Shown here in pieces: positions 21,987 through 32,900 of a stretch of DNA of 64,000 bases; position 1 is the stretch's first letter, and each line of letters opens with the position of its first letter. The translations under genes were made by a program, and so were the position numbers. Under the pieces are notes generated by a model. It did not search any database. It saw only the letters and a list, made by a program, of their open reading frames with translations, and was not told the origin of the DNA. The DNA comes from Bursaphelenchus xylophilus (taxonomy: Eukaryota; Nematoda; Chromadorea; Rhabditida; Aphelenchoididae). The stretch spans positions 11,160,001-11,224,000 of the forward strand of contig CAJFCV020000004.1 in assembly GCA_904066235.2 (NCBI GenBank), given 5' to 3'.

Positions 21987-22120
21987 TTCCGCACAAGCCT
22001 TTTCCGCAAGTCGACAAAGTCCGTACGGGTATTCGGAATAAAATATCAGTCGATTGAGCAGAGGGATCAGAATAGACTTGTATTTTTAGCGGTTGTCTGT
22101 ATACATATATAGTTATTAAT

Positions 22121-22126
22121 AATAAA
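22121..22126 (+). terminator. Poly(A) signal of the MLT-10-like gene
   Basis: AATAAA lies about 135 nt past the stop at 21984-21986 in an AT-rich 3' region. Confidence 0.55.
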
Positions 22127-22523
22127 GTAAGCGTCAATCAAGGGCTTAGCTTTGGAATTGCAAAACAGCTTTAAAAAACAACCCTAATGCGTTCTCAGAG
22201 CGCAGCATCTAGTTCCCTATGCTCCTCTAATCTCCTCAAAAGGCCTTGCAAAATAAGGGATTTGCATTGAAATTTGGAAACTTTGTAATTGCCCCAAATT
22301 TAACCGTCTCTCATTCGGAGCGAGTTAACGGAATATATAAATAATATATTCACCGAAAGTCTGCAGAACGAATTTCCAGGTACCAAAAGGGTTATTTCTT
22401 GTCGAAAATACCACTTATTTGCAACGTGACTCTTTAGCCCTAATTTTAATTAAGAAATTATTTGTTATATACAGGGTTTGCCTTACGGGGGGCCGTTGTA
22501 CAGAGTTTGCACTATATTTTTTG

Positions 22524-22674
22524 TCAGTCTGTCGGGAAAATAATGAGCGCAAAGTCGCTGCGCCGATCGTGTTGCTGAAGTGAAAAGAAATTTGATTTTG
22601 CCGCAATAAGATTCATTTTCTCGGCGGTGATGATGTTTTCGATGCGACAGAGCGCTCATTATTTTCCCGACACA
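22524..22674. mobile_element. Family A element
   Basis: Ends TCAGTCTGTCGGGAAAATAA and CATTATTTTCCCGACACATT. Interior GTCGCTGCGCCGATCGTGTT is close to consensus. Between the MLT-10-like and receptor genes. Confidence 0.9.
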
Positions 22675-22799
22675 TTAATATAATACCAGACAGCAAATTT
22701 CCCGAAATTTCGAGTCTGACTTTTTGGCCTTGCTAACCTCTTCGCAGCAACGGCTAACCGTTCAGCGGAGCGCAGGTCACGTAAAAAATGAGTTCGTTG

Positions 22800-23345
22800 T
22801 ATGTTTGTAGATAGATTTTGGAGGGTGATTTTACCCGTCATAGTATATTGCGACCAGAGATTGCCACGGCTCCGGAGCCGGCTCTTGGCTCCGGCTCTGA
22901 GCGGCTCTGGCTCCGAGCCGGGAGCCAGAGCCGGAGCCGGAAATTTTGGGGTCGGCTCCGGCTCCCGAGTCCAAAGTCGGAGCCAGGCTTCCCAGCGGTC
23001 AGAAAAATAAAAATTTTGTGATCTTGTTCAACTAAACTGCTTGAAAAACACTGCGGAGGATGTGGCTTGACTGCAAAAACGTTGGCTATATGATCTCTGG
23101 CACTAATAACTTTTATTTTTGGAAAAATATTTTTAAAAAAACATTTTGCATAGGAGCCGGGTTTCGGAGCCGGAGGCCTTTTTAAATTTTGCGCGGAGCC
23201 AAGAGCCGGAGCCGGAGCTGCAAATTTGGCCTCGGCTCCGGCTCTGGGAGCTAAGAGCCGGAGCCGGAGCCAAAATTTTGACCGTGGCAATCTCTGATTG
23301 CGACCTCTAAATTTGTTTGTTATAGACAGATATTGCTTTATCAGA
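22800..23345. repeat. Dispersed GCGACCTCTGAAATTG repeat split by a hAT-like element
   Basis: The halves 22800-22854 and 23297-23345 rejoin to GCGACCTCTAAATTTGTTTG then TTATAGACAGATATTGCTTT. The same text recurs at about 23430-23590, 32245-32395 and 57005-57085. Confidence 0.65.
22855..23296. mobile_element. hAT-like foldback element, GGCTCCGG-rich
   Basis: Inverted ends CAGAGATTGCCACGGC and its complement. An 8-bp direct duplication ATTGCGAC lies immediately outside (22847-22854 and 23297-23304). An 8-bp duplication with a CAGAG end is the hallmark of hAT transposons. Both arms are built from repeated GGCTCCGGAGCC-type words, giving very GC-rich tips around an AT-rich centre. No transposase. 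Confidence 0.88.
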
Positions 23346-23413
23346 CCGTCAAAAAAACAGTGGCGGGGCGAAAGATTTTACTGCAAAGAGCAGCCACTAT
23401 TTTCCCGACAGAC
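23339..23413. mobile_element. Short family A derivative
   Basis: Ends ATCAGACCGTCAAAAAAAC and CTATTTTCCCGACAGACTT with only about 35 bp between. It overlaps the end of the dispersed repeat. Confidence 0.5.
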
Positions 23414-23429
23414 TTATTATTTATGTATG

Positions 23430-23590
23430 TAGACCGCGAAGGTTTATCTTGACCCTTCATAGCGTCTTACGACCTCTGAACTTGCTCATTATAGGCCAGC
23501 TTTTGCTTTATCTTGCATCCTGTAAAGGGTAATCCTCCGCTATCTCCAAAGATCCCCTTTGTTGACCATGCACTTACCACACCTCCTGCT
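23430..23590. repeat. Dispersed repeat copy next to the receptor's first exon
   Basis: It shares ACGACCTCTGAACTTG, CTTTTGCTTTATCTTGC, CTGTAAAGGGTAATCC and TTTCCAAAGATCCC-type words with the copy at 32245-32395. Confidence 0.65.
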
Positions 23591-23742
23591 CACCACACCT
23601 CTTTTTTTCACCTGTGCCGTCCAAAAACTGTTCGTGTTTACGCCGTTGTCGTGCCACACGTTCCTCACCAAGTTCTTGGTATGAGTTCTGTAGGACCGGT
23701 AGTTCTCTCGCATGGAGAAATGCCATCCCTTGCGAATGTCAC

Positions 23743-23755
23743 GTTTTTGTTCCAG
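23743..23755 (+). promoter_or_regulatory. Candidate trans-splice acceptor upstream of the receptor start
   Basis: TTTTTGTTCCAG ends 59 nt before the ATG at 23815. Nematode genes often receive a spliced leader at such a site. No in-frame stop separates it from the ATG, so the site and the start are inferred rather than fixed. Confidence 0.35.
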
Positions 23756-23814
23756 GCCCAAGGGAAGTTGCGGATAATCCGGTCTTAACACTTGGCATTT
23801 GCCCGTCAAGGCCG

Positions 23815-23984
23815 ATGGCTGACAGGGAATATGAAATTGCCGAAATGGGCCTTCAACTGGCGCCAGAGCGCTCGCCGGAACACAGCGCCGCTTCTGAATT
23901 CGGGAATTTAATGGATCCGAATGGCTTTTCCGTGCTGATCGAAAAAGTCGTGGCCAACATGGCGAACGGAGGATGCAAATCGAG
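23815..23984 (+). CDS. N-terminal exon of the nuclear receptor
   Basis: ATG opens [18 protein letters not shown] and runs to a donor GTAAGA after ...NMANGGCKS. The exon ends in phase 2. The first base at 36131 completes AGC (Ser) and continues [14 protein letters not shown] in the receptor frame. Phase match, base composition and location support joining, but the 12.1-kb intron leaves room for other exons or for an alternative start at Met 36147. Confidence 0.6.
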
Positions 23985-26900
23985 GTAAGAGAGAGGCTTT
24001 TTATGTGCTTGTCTTCTTGGGATATTGCGGAACTTTGTTTTGTCAGACTGTCGGGAAAATAATGGTCGCTGCGTCAGCCGTGTCGCTGAAATGAAAAAAA
24101 TTGGTTTTGGCGCGACACAATTTCTAATTTTCGCTCATTATTTTACCGACAGACTGATGTAAGGCTGGGCAATAATTTTCCTGAAATTTAGAGTCTGAGG
24201 CCTTTGGAACTTTTTTGCAGCTACTCTCAAACCGGAAAATAAACTTAGCCTGTCGGGAAAATAACGAGAGCAAGGCCGCTTCGTCAATCGCTTGCTGAAG
24301 TTTGGATCAATCTTTTGTCGCTATTTTCCCGACACCCCAAAAAAGGAGGTGAAAATTTGTCGGGGTTCTGTCTTGCCGTTACCCTGATCCTTCGAACTTT
24401 CAAGGACGAGGGGAATCGGTGAAAAAAATACTGTAGAAAAATAGAATAAGTACTAGTTGATCATGCAAATCTCCTGTCATGACATAATTCCACCATTACC
24501 ATATTACCGAATTGTGGTTACGTTCTAGCTAACAGTTTTTATGGCTGAAAAGACACCTGGCCCGTGGAAGTTTCTGCAAAAATTTTTATGATATTACGGC
24601 CGAAGGTTAATCCAATGGTGACTCGTAAAGAAAAACATGGGATTGGCTTGCTCAACCCTTTTCCTATTGGAGTTTTAATCGTCGTATTAAATCGTTAGAG
24701 CTGGTTGTCTATGTAATGATGAAACCTTTAGTTTTAAGATCCGTTTAAAAGCTGATTTGCCGAAAAAATACCGTAGAACAAACTGAAAAGCATTGTTCTT
24801 CTTGTTCTTCTATTTTTTTGCCAAACCAAAGCGCATGATAAAGATTCTTATTGAAAAATTTCGAGCAATGTCCGGTATCATCAATTGCGGCTTCACCCAG
24901 ATGCACCTTGATGCCATCGTTTCTTCGAAAAATGAATAATTTTTTCGGATTAAACAGTCAAACCTATGTAACACACCTCTAAGGCTTTACATATGACAAA
25001 GAAAGGTTTTTGCGTTGAAAGGGAAGTACTCCCAGTTCGGCTCTCAGACTTGGAGCGTCGCTGTTTTTCCAACGGAATGATGTTAGTGCTCTAGCGAACA
25101 CAAAAATATGTCGACGCCAGTTTTTCGATTAGGGCGTCCACTTTTTTTTGCACCGAAAATTGCAATTTGGGAAGAAAGATTTTTAAATTCTTATATGACC
25201 ACCTTTAAAACACGATTTTTGAGTCACTGCGTCAGCCAGTAGTGTGGCCCGGTCTTAGGAAAAAATCGATTTTGAGATTTTTGGCTTAAAATAGTCGGTA
25301 GCACTTGTGGAAGAAAAGCGAAAAATATTTTTTCCCAATTTTGCCCGGAAGGCATATTTTTTTACAAAATACGTTTTTACACTTCAAAGCCTCTGGAGGC
25401 CGATGTGATCGGACCACAGAGATTAAACCGGGCATACAGGGGTTTTTGATACCCAGGAATCTGAAAATCGTAGCATTTTTACCGTCAGATTACTGTAACA
25501 TGGTCATACTGTAATCCGGTCGATAAAAATCGACGATAACTTCTTTAGATCAAAAATGCCACAGGATTTTATTGCAGATTCGGAATCAGCATAAAATTCT
25601 GCTTCGGATACATGTAAAATATGTTCAAAATTCCGTGGCCCAACCTCTGTAGTATAGTGGTTGTGCGCCAGGATTATCAATCTGGCGACCCAGGTTCGAT
25701 TCCCGGTGGCTGCAAATGGCAGAAAATGGACTATAAAAGGGCGGAAACTTGGAAAAAAGGGAAAATAAATTACAGAAAATTTATTTTATGCTACTTAGGA
25801 CCAGTTTAAAAGTCTTTGCAAGAATTCCGCATAAAATACGGTTTTTATGGAAAACGCCTCACAGCATTCGTAAGATCGCCCAAAATGGCAACTAAAGAGT
25901 TGTGGTGAATCTACATAACGCTTGCTGTCCAATGTTCATCATATCCGCCGAGGAATGCAATATAAAACAAAACAAAACAGTTATTTAATTTTCAGATGGA
26001 AGCACGCATGTTACAGCCCCGTAGTTTAGCCTCTGTTCCTTGCTAACTGAGTCTCCATGTAGATTTATCATTAGAGCGTCCACGCGCTCCGTTTTTTGTG
26101 GGATACGCAAGACGGCCTAAGTTTTACAAGCTGTGTGATCCCGGTGCTGTTAGGGAATCTTATATGACTTTTTGTGAATCTTATACGACTTTTTGGTCAA
26201 TTATTGTTCCGTTCGATAAACCTCGGCCGCAGCTCGCCTTTTCAAAAACCCAAATTTGAAAGAAAACCCAGGCTATCCCAAAAATTTAACCAAATAAACA
26301 GAAATGGACTTATTTTCGTAGTAGGAAGCCTCAGTAACCTCTTCTTTAAATTTTAACCAGATTGCTCCACTTTCCGGCAAGCTATAAGGCGTTTTCCATA
26401 AAAACCGTAATTTATGCGGAATTCATGTAAAAAAATTCTTAAACTACTCCTAAGTAGCATAAAATAAATTTTCTGTAATTTATTTTCCCTTTTTTCCAAG
26501 TTTCCGCCCTTTTATAGTCCATTTTCTGCCATTTGCAGCCACCGGGAATCGAACCTGGGTCGCCAGATTGATAATCCTGGCGCACAACCACTATACTACA
26601 GAGGTTGGGCCACGGAATTTTGAACATATTTTACATGTATCCGAAGCAGAATTTTATGCTGATTCCGAATCTGCAATAAAATCCTGTGGCATTTTTGATC
26701 TAAAGAAGTTATCGTCGATTTTTATCGACCGGATTACAGTATGACCATGTTACAGTAATCTGACGGTAAAAATGCTACGATATTCAGATTCCTGGGTATC
26801 AAAAACCCCTGTATGCCCGGTTTAATCTCTGTGGTCCGATCACATCGGCCTCCAGAGGCTTTGAAGTGTAAAAACGTATTTTGTAAAAAAATATGCCTTC

Positions 26901-29900
26901 CGGGCATATTTAGACAAAACTATTTTTAGCTTTTCTTCCACAAGTGCTACCGACTATTTTAAGCCAAAAATCTCAAAATCGATTTTTTCCTAAGACCACC
27001 GCTGGTGCCCTGACTCAAAAATCGTGTTTTAAATGTCCCGGGGCTTTGCAGCTTTTTGTCCTCAATGAAAAGCGAAAAAAGCAAGCGCAAATTTTTGTGT
27101 CATTTGCAAGCCCGAAAAATAATAAAACATGAATTTTCAAAAAAATTAAAAGCACAGTTCTGTAGAGGAGAAAAAACTGTATCAAATAGGTGTATACTCT
27201 TTACCAAGCAACAAACAATCCTTATAAAATAAAGAAATAAAAAAATTGAACGAACTTTCTGAACAACCCAATAGTTTTATCCAATTCTTGACGTAATATT
27301 ATTGTTATTTTTTTTGAACCCTTTAGTCGCTATCCACCTTACTATATACTTATACAGAGTCTATTCTTTCCAAATCTATTCCTTTTTGGTTTGCAAACCC
27401 GGCTTCCGTCTCCAAATTCCTCGGTTTTAAACCCCCCTTCCGAATCCTCTTTGCCATAACTGTTTTGTTGGGGTTCGCTCTCGAAGAAAAGGTCTTCTCC
27501 GGAGCGGCGAGAGTAGTAAAAGCCCCCCGGTTCTCTCTCTTTCTCTCTTTTCCCATAGTTTCCACGTCCCAACGTAGAGAAAAAATTCGGTCCTGCCGTT
27601 CCCTTATTTTGGGGTTCTACGTCCGTTTTTTTTTGTTTTTCCCTTTTTCCTGGTTCATTGATTCGAGCGGAATGGGATTTCGAGGCCGCGGAACGTTTTC
27701 GCCTCCGGGCAAATTATGGTTTCGGACTTGGCGGACCATTCCGAGTGCCTGCAAACTGAGAATGTTGACGTTTCGAGGCGGGGTTCAGACGGGTTTCGGA
27801 AATTTAAGAGAATTTCTTTGGATTTGAGGTAAAAAAAGCTATTTTCGACCGAAATTTGAAATTAAAATTTGGATGTAAATAAGCAGTAGTCGTTCCAGAA
27901 AGTGCGTGGACTTTTTTTTTGGCCTTTTTGCGCACCGCACAGTGCATACTTTTCGCAAAATTTTGCACTGTGCAATTTATTTTCGCCCGCCCAAAATCGC
28001 GCCCGCTCTCATTGGAAAAGCTTACGTCGCTGCGATAATGCACTTGCACGGTGCAAAAGGTCAAATGCATCCCGCAAAAAAGTGGTTTTGTGCACGGTGC
28101 AGCCCACGACAAAAAGACTTTTTGTCGCAAATTTTCCGCACGGTGCATTTGACCTTTTGCACAGTGCAATTCAAAGGTCATTTTGGGCAAGCGACAACCA
28201 TTGCACAGTGCAAAAAAAAAAAGAAAAATGCACGGTGCAGCCCACAGAAAAAAGTCAACGCACTTTCAGGAAGGACAAATTCGCTAAATCGCTGGAGCGA
28301 TTTTTTGGAGTTTGCACTGTGCGAAAAAAATCAGGGTGCGAGCGATAGCCCAGAAAAGCCTGTTGCACGGTGCAAAAAGCAAGAAATTGCACAGTGCAAT
28401 GTGAATTTTTGTTTTCGCACAGTGCATGTCGTAAAAAATCGCTCCAACGACTTTGCGAACAGACTGGTAGCATAAGACCTCTAGCAATAAGTAGCGTCCT
28501 TTTGACACTTTTTTTGACTGATTTTTTCTTTGAATTTACATATATGATTTTGCCTTGTTTTTTCGTCATCTTTTAACTTTTCCTGGCTGATTTACTCAAA
28601 GAAATTTGTCTTGACGCATTTTATCAAATAAGTTATCTTTCGTTGGCAGTCTTTTTACTACAATACATAAAATTTCTCTTTTCTAAAATTTCCGTTTTCC
28701 GCTAAAATTCAATTTCTCCGGCTTTGTTCGGAGATCCGTGAGTTCGCTCTTCCTGGAACGGGCTCCTCTTTTTTCTGTTCGGCACTTCCTCATTAAAAAA
28801 TAACAGGCCAAATGGGGCCAAATTTTAGGTTTTTTGCAGAAAAGAAAAAATGAAAAAAAAACTATGAAAAAAATTTTATTTTAAAAAAATAAAAAATATC
28901 CTATACTTTTTTTAAAATCAAAAAATCTTGTTTGAATATCTTTAATTTTCTCCAGGCTATAAACGTCTCATTAGACTCCAAAGCCTACACCTTTTTTCCC
29001 CCAAAAGTATCACGATTATTTTGCCTGTGTACATAAGCACGAGCCGTGTTCCAAGAACACGGCCCATGCCCTCCAGCTGAATACCACTTCCGCCTCGGCG
29101 GCATAACAATGAAAAACAATAAAAATATGGAGCAAAATGGGCAAGGAAGGGAGGGAGCATTGTTGCGGGGAGATGATAGTATCATTCTGTCGGGAAAATA
29201 GTGGCGGGTCATCGTTAAAAAATGCTTTGAAAAAAAGGTACAGTCAAGATTTTTAGTTGCGGCTTGCCGTCGCAAAGATGGGCGATTCCAAGGCGGACGA
29301 CCGCCGTTATTTTCCCGACAGATATTTAAGTTGTAAAGAAAGTCTTGACGCATCTTCACCGTGCCGAGACCTTGTCGTTTTTTGTGATTAAAAACTATTT
29401 TTTAGGAATAAAATCTCAAAAAAAAATGTTTTTTTCGAAAACTTAATTAACGATTTCAATGATTTTTTTCTTAATTTTTTTTATTAAAATATTACCTAAA
29501 TTTTTTCGTATATTTCATTAATATTCCCCTCAAAAATTTCCCCGCCAAACAAATAGTTATTACCCTCACGCGACGAAAACAATTACCCCCTTGGACCAGC
29601 AATAACAACGCGCGATAACAGACGAGAATTAAAATTCGAGTAATTCGGGGAATTGCTCCTGTTCGGTAAACACCCCAAATTTTTTTATTTCTCGACTGTT
29701 TTGGGCTACAATATGGGTGGCAATGTTTTTTTTTGATTGATTTAATGTTTTGGAATTGAATTGCTTGAACACTCTTGCAGATTTTTTTACCAAACGTTTT
29801 TTAATCACTGTTTTTATCAAGTTTTTTACAGATATTATAGTTTATCTTCTCAATTTTATCAGCTCATGCAATGGCTAGAATTCTTGTATTTTTTGTTTGC

Positions 29901-32900
29901 ACATTGATATTTCAATCAAAACTTATCTTACAGGGGAAGTACCCCAAGTGCGACGCTCAAATTTTCTTTAAATTTTGCACACACGTCGGTAATGAGGTAA
30001 GTATCAATTCCTGAATGTTTTAGCTCGCGCTTTTCAGGCGGCGCCGAGATATTGAACGATTTTTGCCGCCGAGAGAGTACGCTAAACGCGGAGAGCGTTC
30101 AGACAGAAAAACACTTTTTGGCCATAACTTTGCTAGTTTCATGCGGAAAAAATTGATTTTTCGTGGAAACAATACTCTCTGTGGTAGAAATAACCATAAA
30201 ACTTTTCGGCCGAAGTTCGGCAAAAATTGTGAAATTTTCGCCAACTTTCCATCTAAAAATCTCGGTTGTTTCTGCAAAGCGCCAGCTAGGATTCTCGCAT
30301 ATATTTTAGAGAATATTATGCTGAATTTATACCAAATTTCATCAAAATCTGAGCGTCGCACTTGTCGTAATCACAGTTATAACACTGTTAATCACAATTA
30401 TAACAGTTTCATCAAAGCCGTCGTAGTTTACTTTTATTATGATTACATTTGAAGTTTTTGCAAATCTTGCCTGTACACAAAAAAAATAAATAATTTTTGC
30501 TGATTTATATACGAGGTTTTCCACTAAGTTCTTCCTAGTTTTTTTGTGGAATAACTCAGTAACGGCTCTACAGAATTTCTTAAAACTTAACGAAGCCGGA
30601 GTGTGTTTGCAAAGTCGCTGAAGCCACATTGTCGGCAAGCTCTGTGAAGAAACACAAAATCACTTTGCACTGTGCAATTTTTTGTTTTTTCTTTTTTTTT
30701 GTTTCTTGGACTGTCGGTTGACCCCGACTTTTTCTGCACCGTGCAAACGCCGAAAATTGCTCCAGGCTTTATGAGCGGAAAGCTATTCGTTCCAGAAAAG
30801 CCTGTTGCAATGCGTAGACTTTTTTCGGCCTTTTTTCGCACCGCACAATGCACATTGCGCCACGCGATCTTTTTTGACACATTTTGACTTGCGCAATTTC
30901 TTTTGACGCGCCCCAAATCGCGCGAATCCTGTTGACAAAAGCTTGCGTCGGAGCTATATTGCACTTGCATCTGTACAAAAGGTCTAGCGTAAAAAAGTCA
31001 TCAGTGTGGCCCATGAGAAAAAAAGTCTACGCACTTTCCGCAACAACTAATATTAACTTTCTTTTATCATTTTTTATGCCATTTTTTTCGCTATGCACAC
31101 CTGGAGACCTGGATCAAATCAGAACGTCTCTGTTACACCCTTAAGACATTTAGGAGCGAAAACTTTCCATATTTCCTCGCGGGAATGAGTGCGCTGACCC
31201 GGCAACTTTAAGCAACCATATGTAGGCAACTTTGGCAGCTAGTGAACAATTTTTGCAATGAATATGTACACATAATGTAGTAGTGTCATGCCGTGTGCAC
31301 CTTTTTCCGAGAAACGTTCAAAGCCAAGAGAAATCGAAGAAAGAAAAGTGTCCACTTTTTTTTGAATCAACCTGTAGACATATTCCTTTCACCCACAAAA
31401 AGTTCAATTTTCTCGGCACAAAGAGTGCATCTCCTTTTCGCGGCCGCAGGGTCATTACGTCGGTGCGGCGCGATCTGCCAACGCAACCGTCCTTCCCATC
31501 TCCATTCTCTCGCTTCGTTTGCGACAAGACGAAGGACCCGGCTCTCTGTCTCCGGCAGTGTTCACTTATTTTTCCGCGAGAGGAAAAAAGCGGGTCCGTT
31601 TTCCGTCCCCAGGAGAATCTTTTTTTTTCTTGTCGCCACGAGTTTTTGAGAACCGAGAGAGAGAGCGGTGAGAAGGGGAAAGAAACATTCTGATCTCTGG
31701 TGTCTTCGCCCCATTCCCCGCTCTCCACACTCGCTTTTTGCAGTTCATTACAAGTGCAAAAAGCCGACAATTTTATAGATTTCGCGGCTCTCACCCTCGA
31801 GCCAAATGAGGGCTTTGGACCGGTAAAAGGCGTGGGAGAGGGCTGTGGCAACGGGTTTGGGTTTGGCAAAGGTTTTGAGGCGTTGGGAGGTCCATATTGG
31901 CAAAAATCCTAGAGTTTTCTTGTGGAATTTCGCTATAATGCAAAGTTTTTCAAGTGGAACACTCAATACACCTTGAAATTTTTTCATGCCGCTTTTGAGA
32001 CAGCTTTATGTTAGTCCCTGTAAATGTTAGCTCCCATTTTTCAACAGCCTCCGACAATGAGATATCAGTTTGTCGGAAAAATAATGAGCGCAATGTCGCT
32101 GCGCCGATCGCGTTGCTGAAGTGAAACAAAAATTTGATTTTACCGTGACACAATTTATTTTTTATTTTCTCAGCGGCGATGCGATTTTCGATGCGAAAGA
32201 GTGCAAATTTTTTCCGGACAGACTAATAAATTACCACTAGGGAGGTTAATTTTGGCCTTTCATTGAACCTTGCGACCTCTGAAATTGTTTGTTATAGACG
32301 CGTTTCGCTTTATCTTGTGCTCTGTAAAAGATAATCCCTCGACATTTCCAAAGATCCCATTTTTTTACCATGCACTTACGACACTTCATAGACTCTAAGA
32401 TGCGATTTTCGAGTGCTCATTATTTTCCCGACAGACTGATATTCAATGTTTTTTACGAGGTTTTGACCCATAACTTTTCTGTTTCTGCACGGAAATTTTT
32501 GAATTTTTGTGGAGTAAGACCCTGGAGTTGGACTATCAAAAATCGCAAAAAATTGGAGATTTTTTACAACTTCAGAACAAAAAATCTTGATAGTTTATGG
32601 ACATCAAAAACTAAGATGCTGAGATATGTCTTAAAAAGTTACTATAGTATTTATCTGATGGCCAGATTTATTTAGCTCTGTTGGCCTCATTGAAAACCTT
32701 CCTTCCCTTGTCAGGAATCTTCATTTTTGTGCCTGTATTCCACTTCAATTTGTGTTGTAGTCCCAAAGTTCGTCATAGCGACGACTTAGCGGCCGAAAGG
32801 CCGGCCGTTAATCTTTCAGCCACTTGCACTTTTATTCCCCAGATTTTAGCCGCTTTTCTCGTATGAAAACCCTCGAGGAAGTTCGAGTGAGAAAAAACAA

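Larger units (their letters stand above)
25205..27034. mobile_element. 1.8-kb palindromic element with a tRNA-like box in each arm
   Basis: Arms of about 650 bp (25205-25859 and 26388-27034) are near-identical inverted copies around a 530-bp loop centred near 26124. A run of 61 codons (25621-25803) is mirrored unchanged at 26445-26627. Each arm includes a tRNA-like stretch with an A-box (TAGTATAGTGGTT) and a B-box (GGTTCGATTCC). No transposase frame. It lies inside the receptor's first intron. Confidence 0.85.

Noticed and set aside
25640..25714. Functional tRNA gene
   Set aside because: Pol III boxes are present, but the acceptor halves do not pair and the anticodon loop is one base too long.
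25621..25803. Conserved 61-residue frame seen twice
   Set aside because: The second copy is the other palindrome arm. The frame runs through a tRNA-like box, so conservation is from DNA identity, not protein selection.
31318..31869. 183-codon minus-strand frame
   Set aside because: Low-complexity Ser/Arg/Lys text opposite a CT-rich block, with no domain and no splice or poly(A) support.
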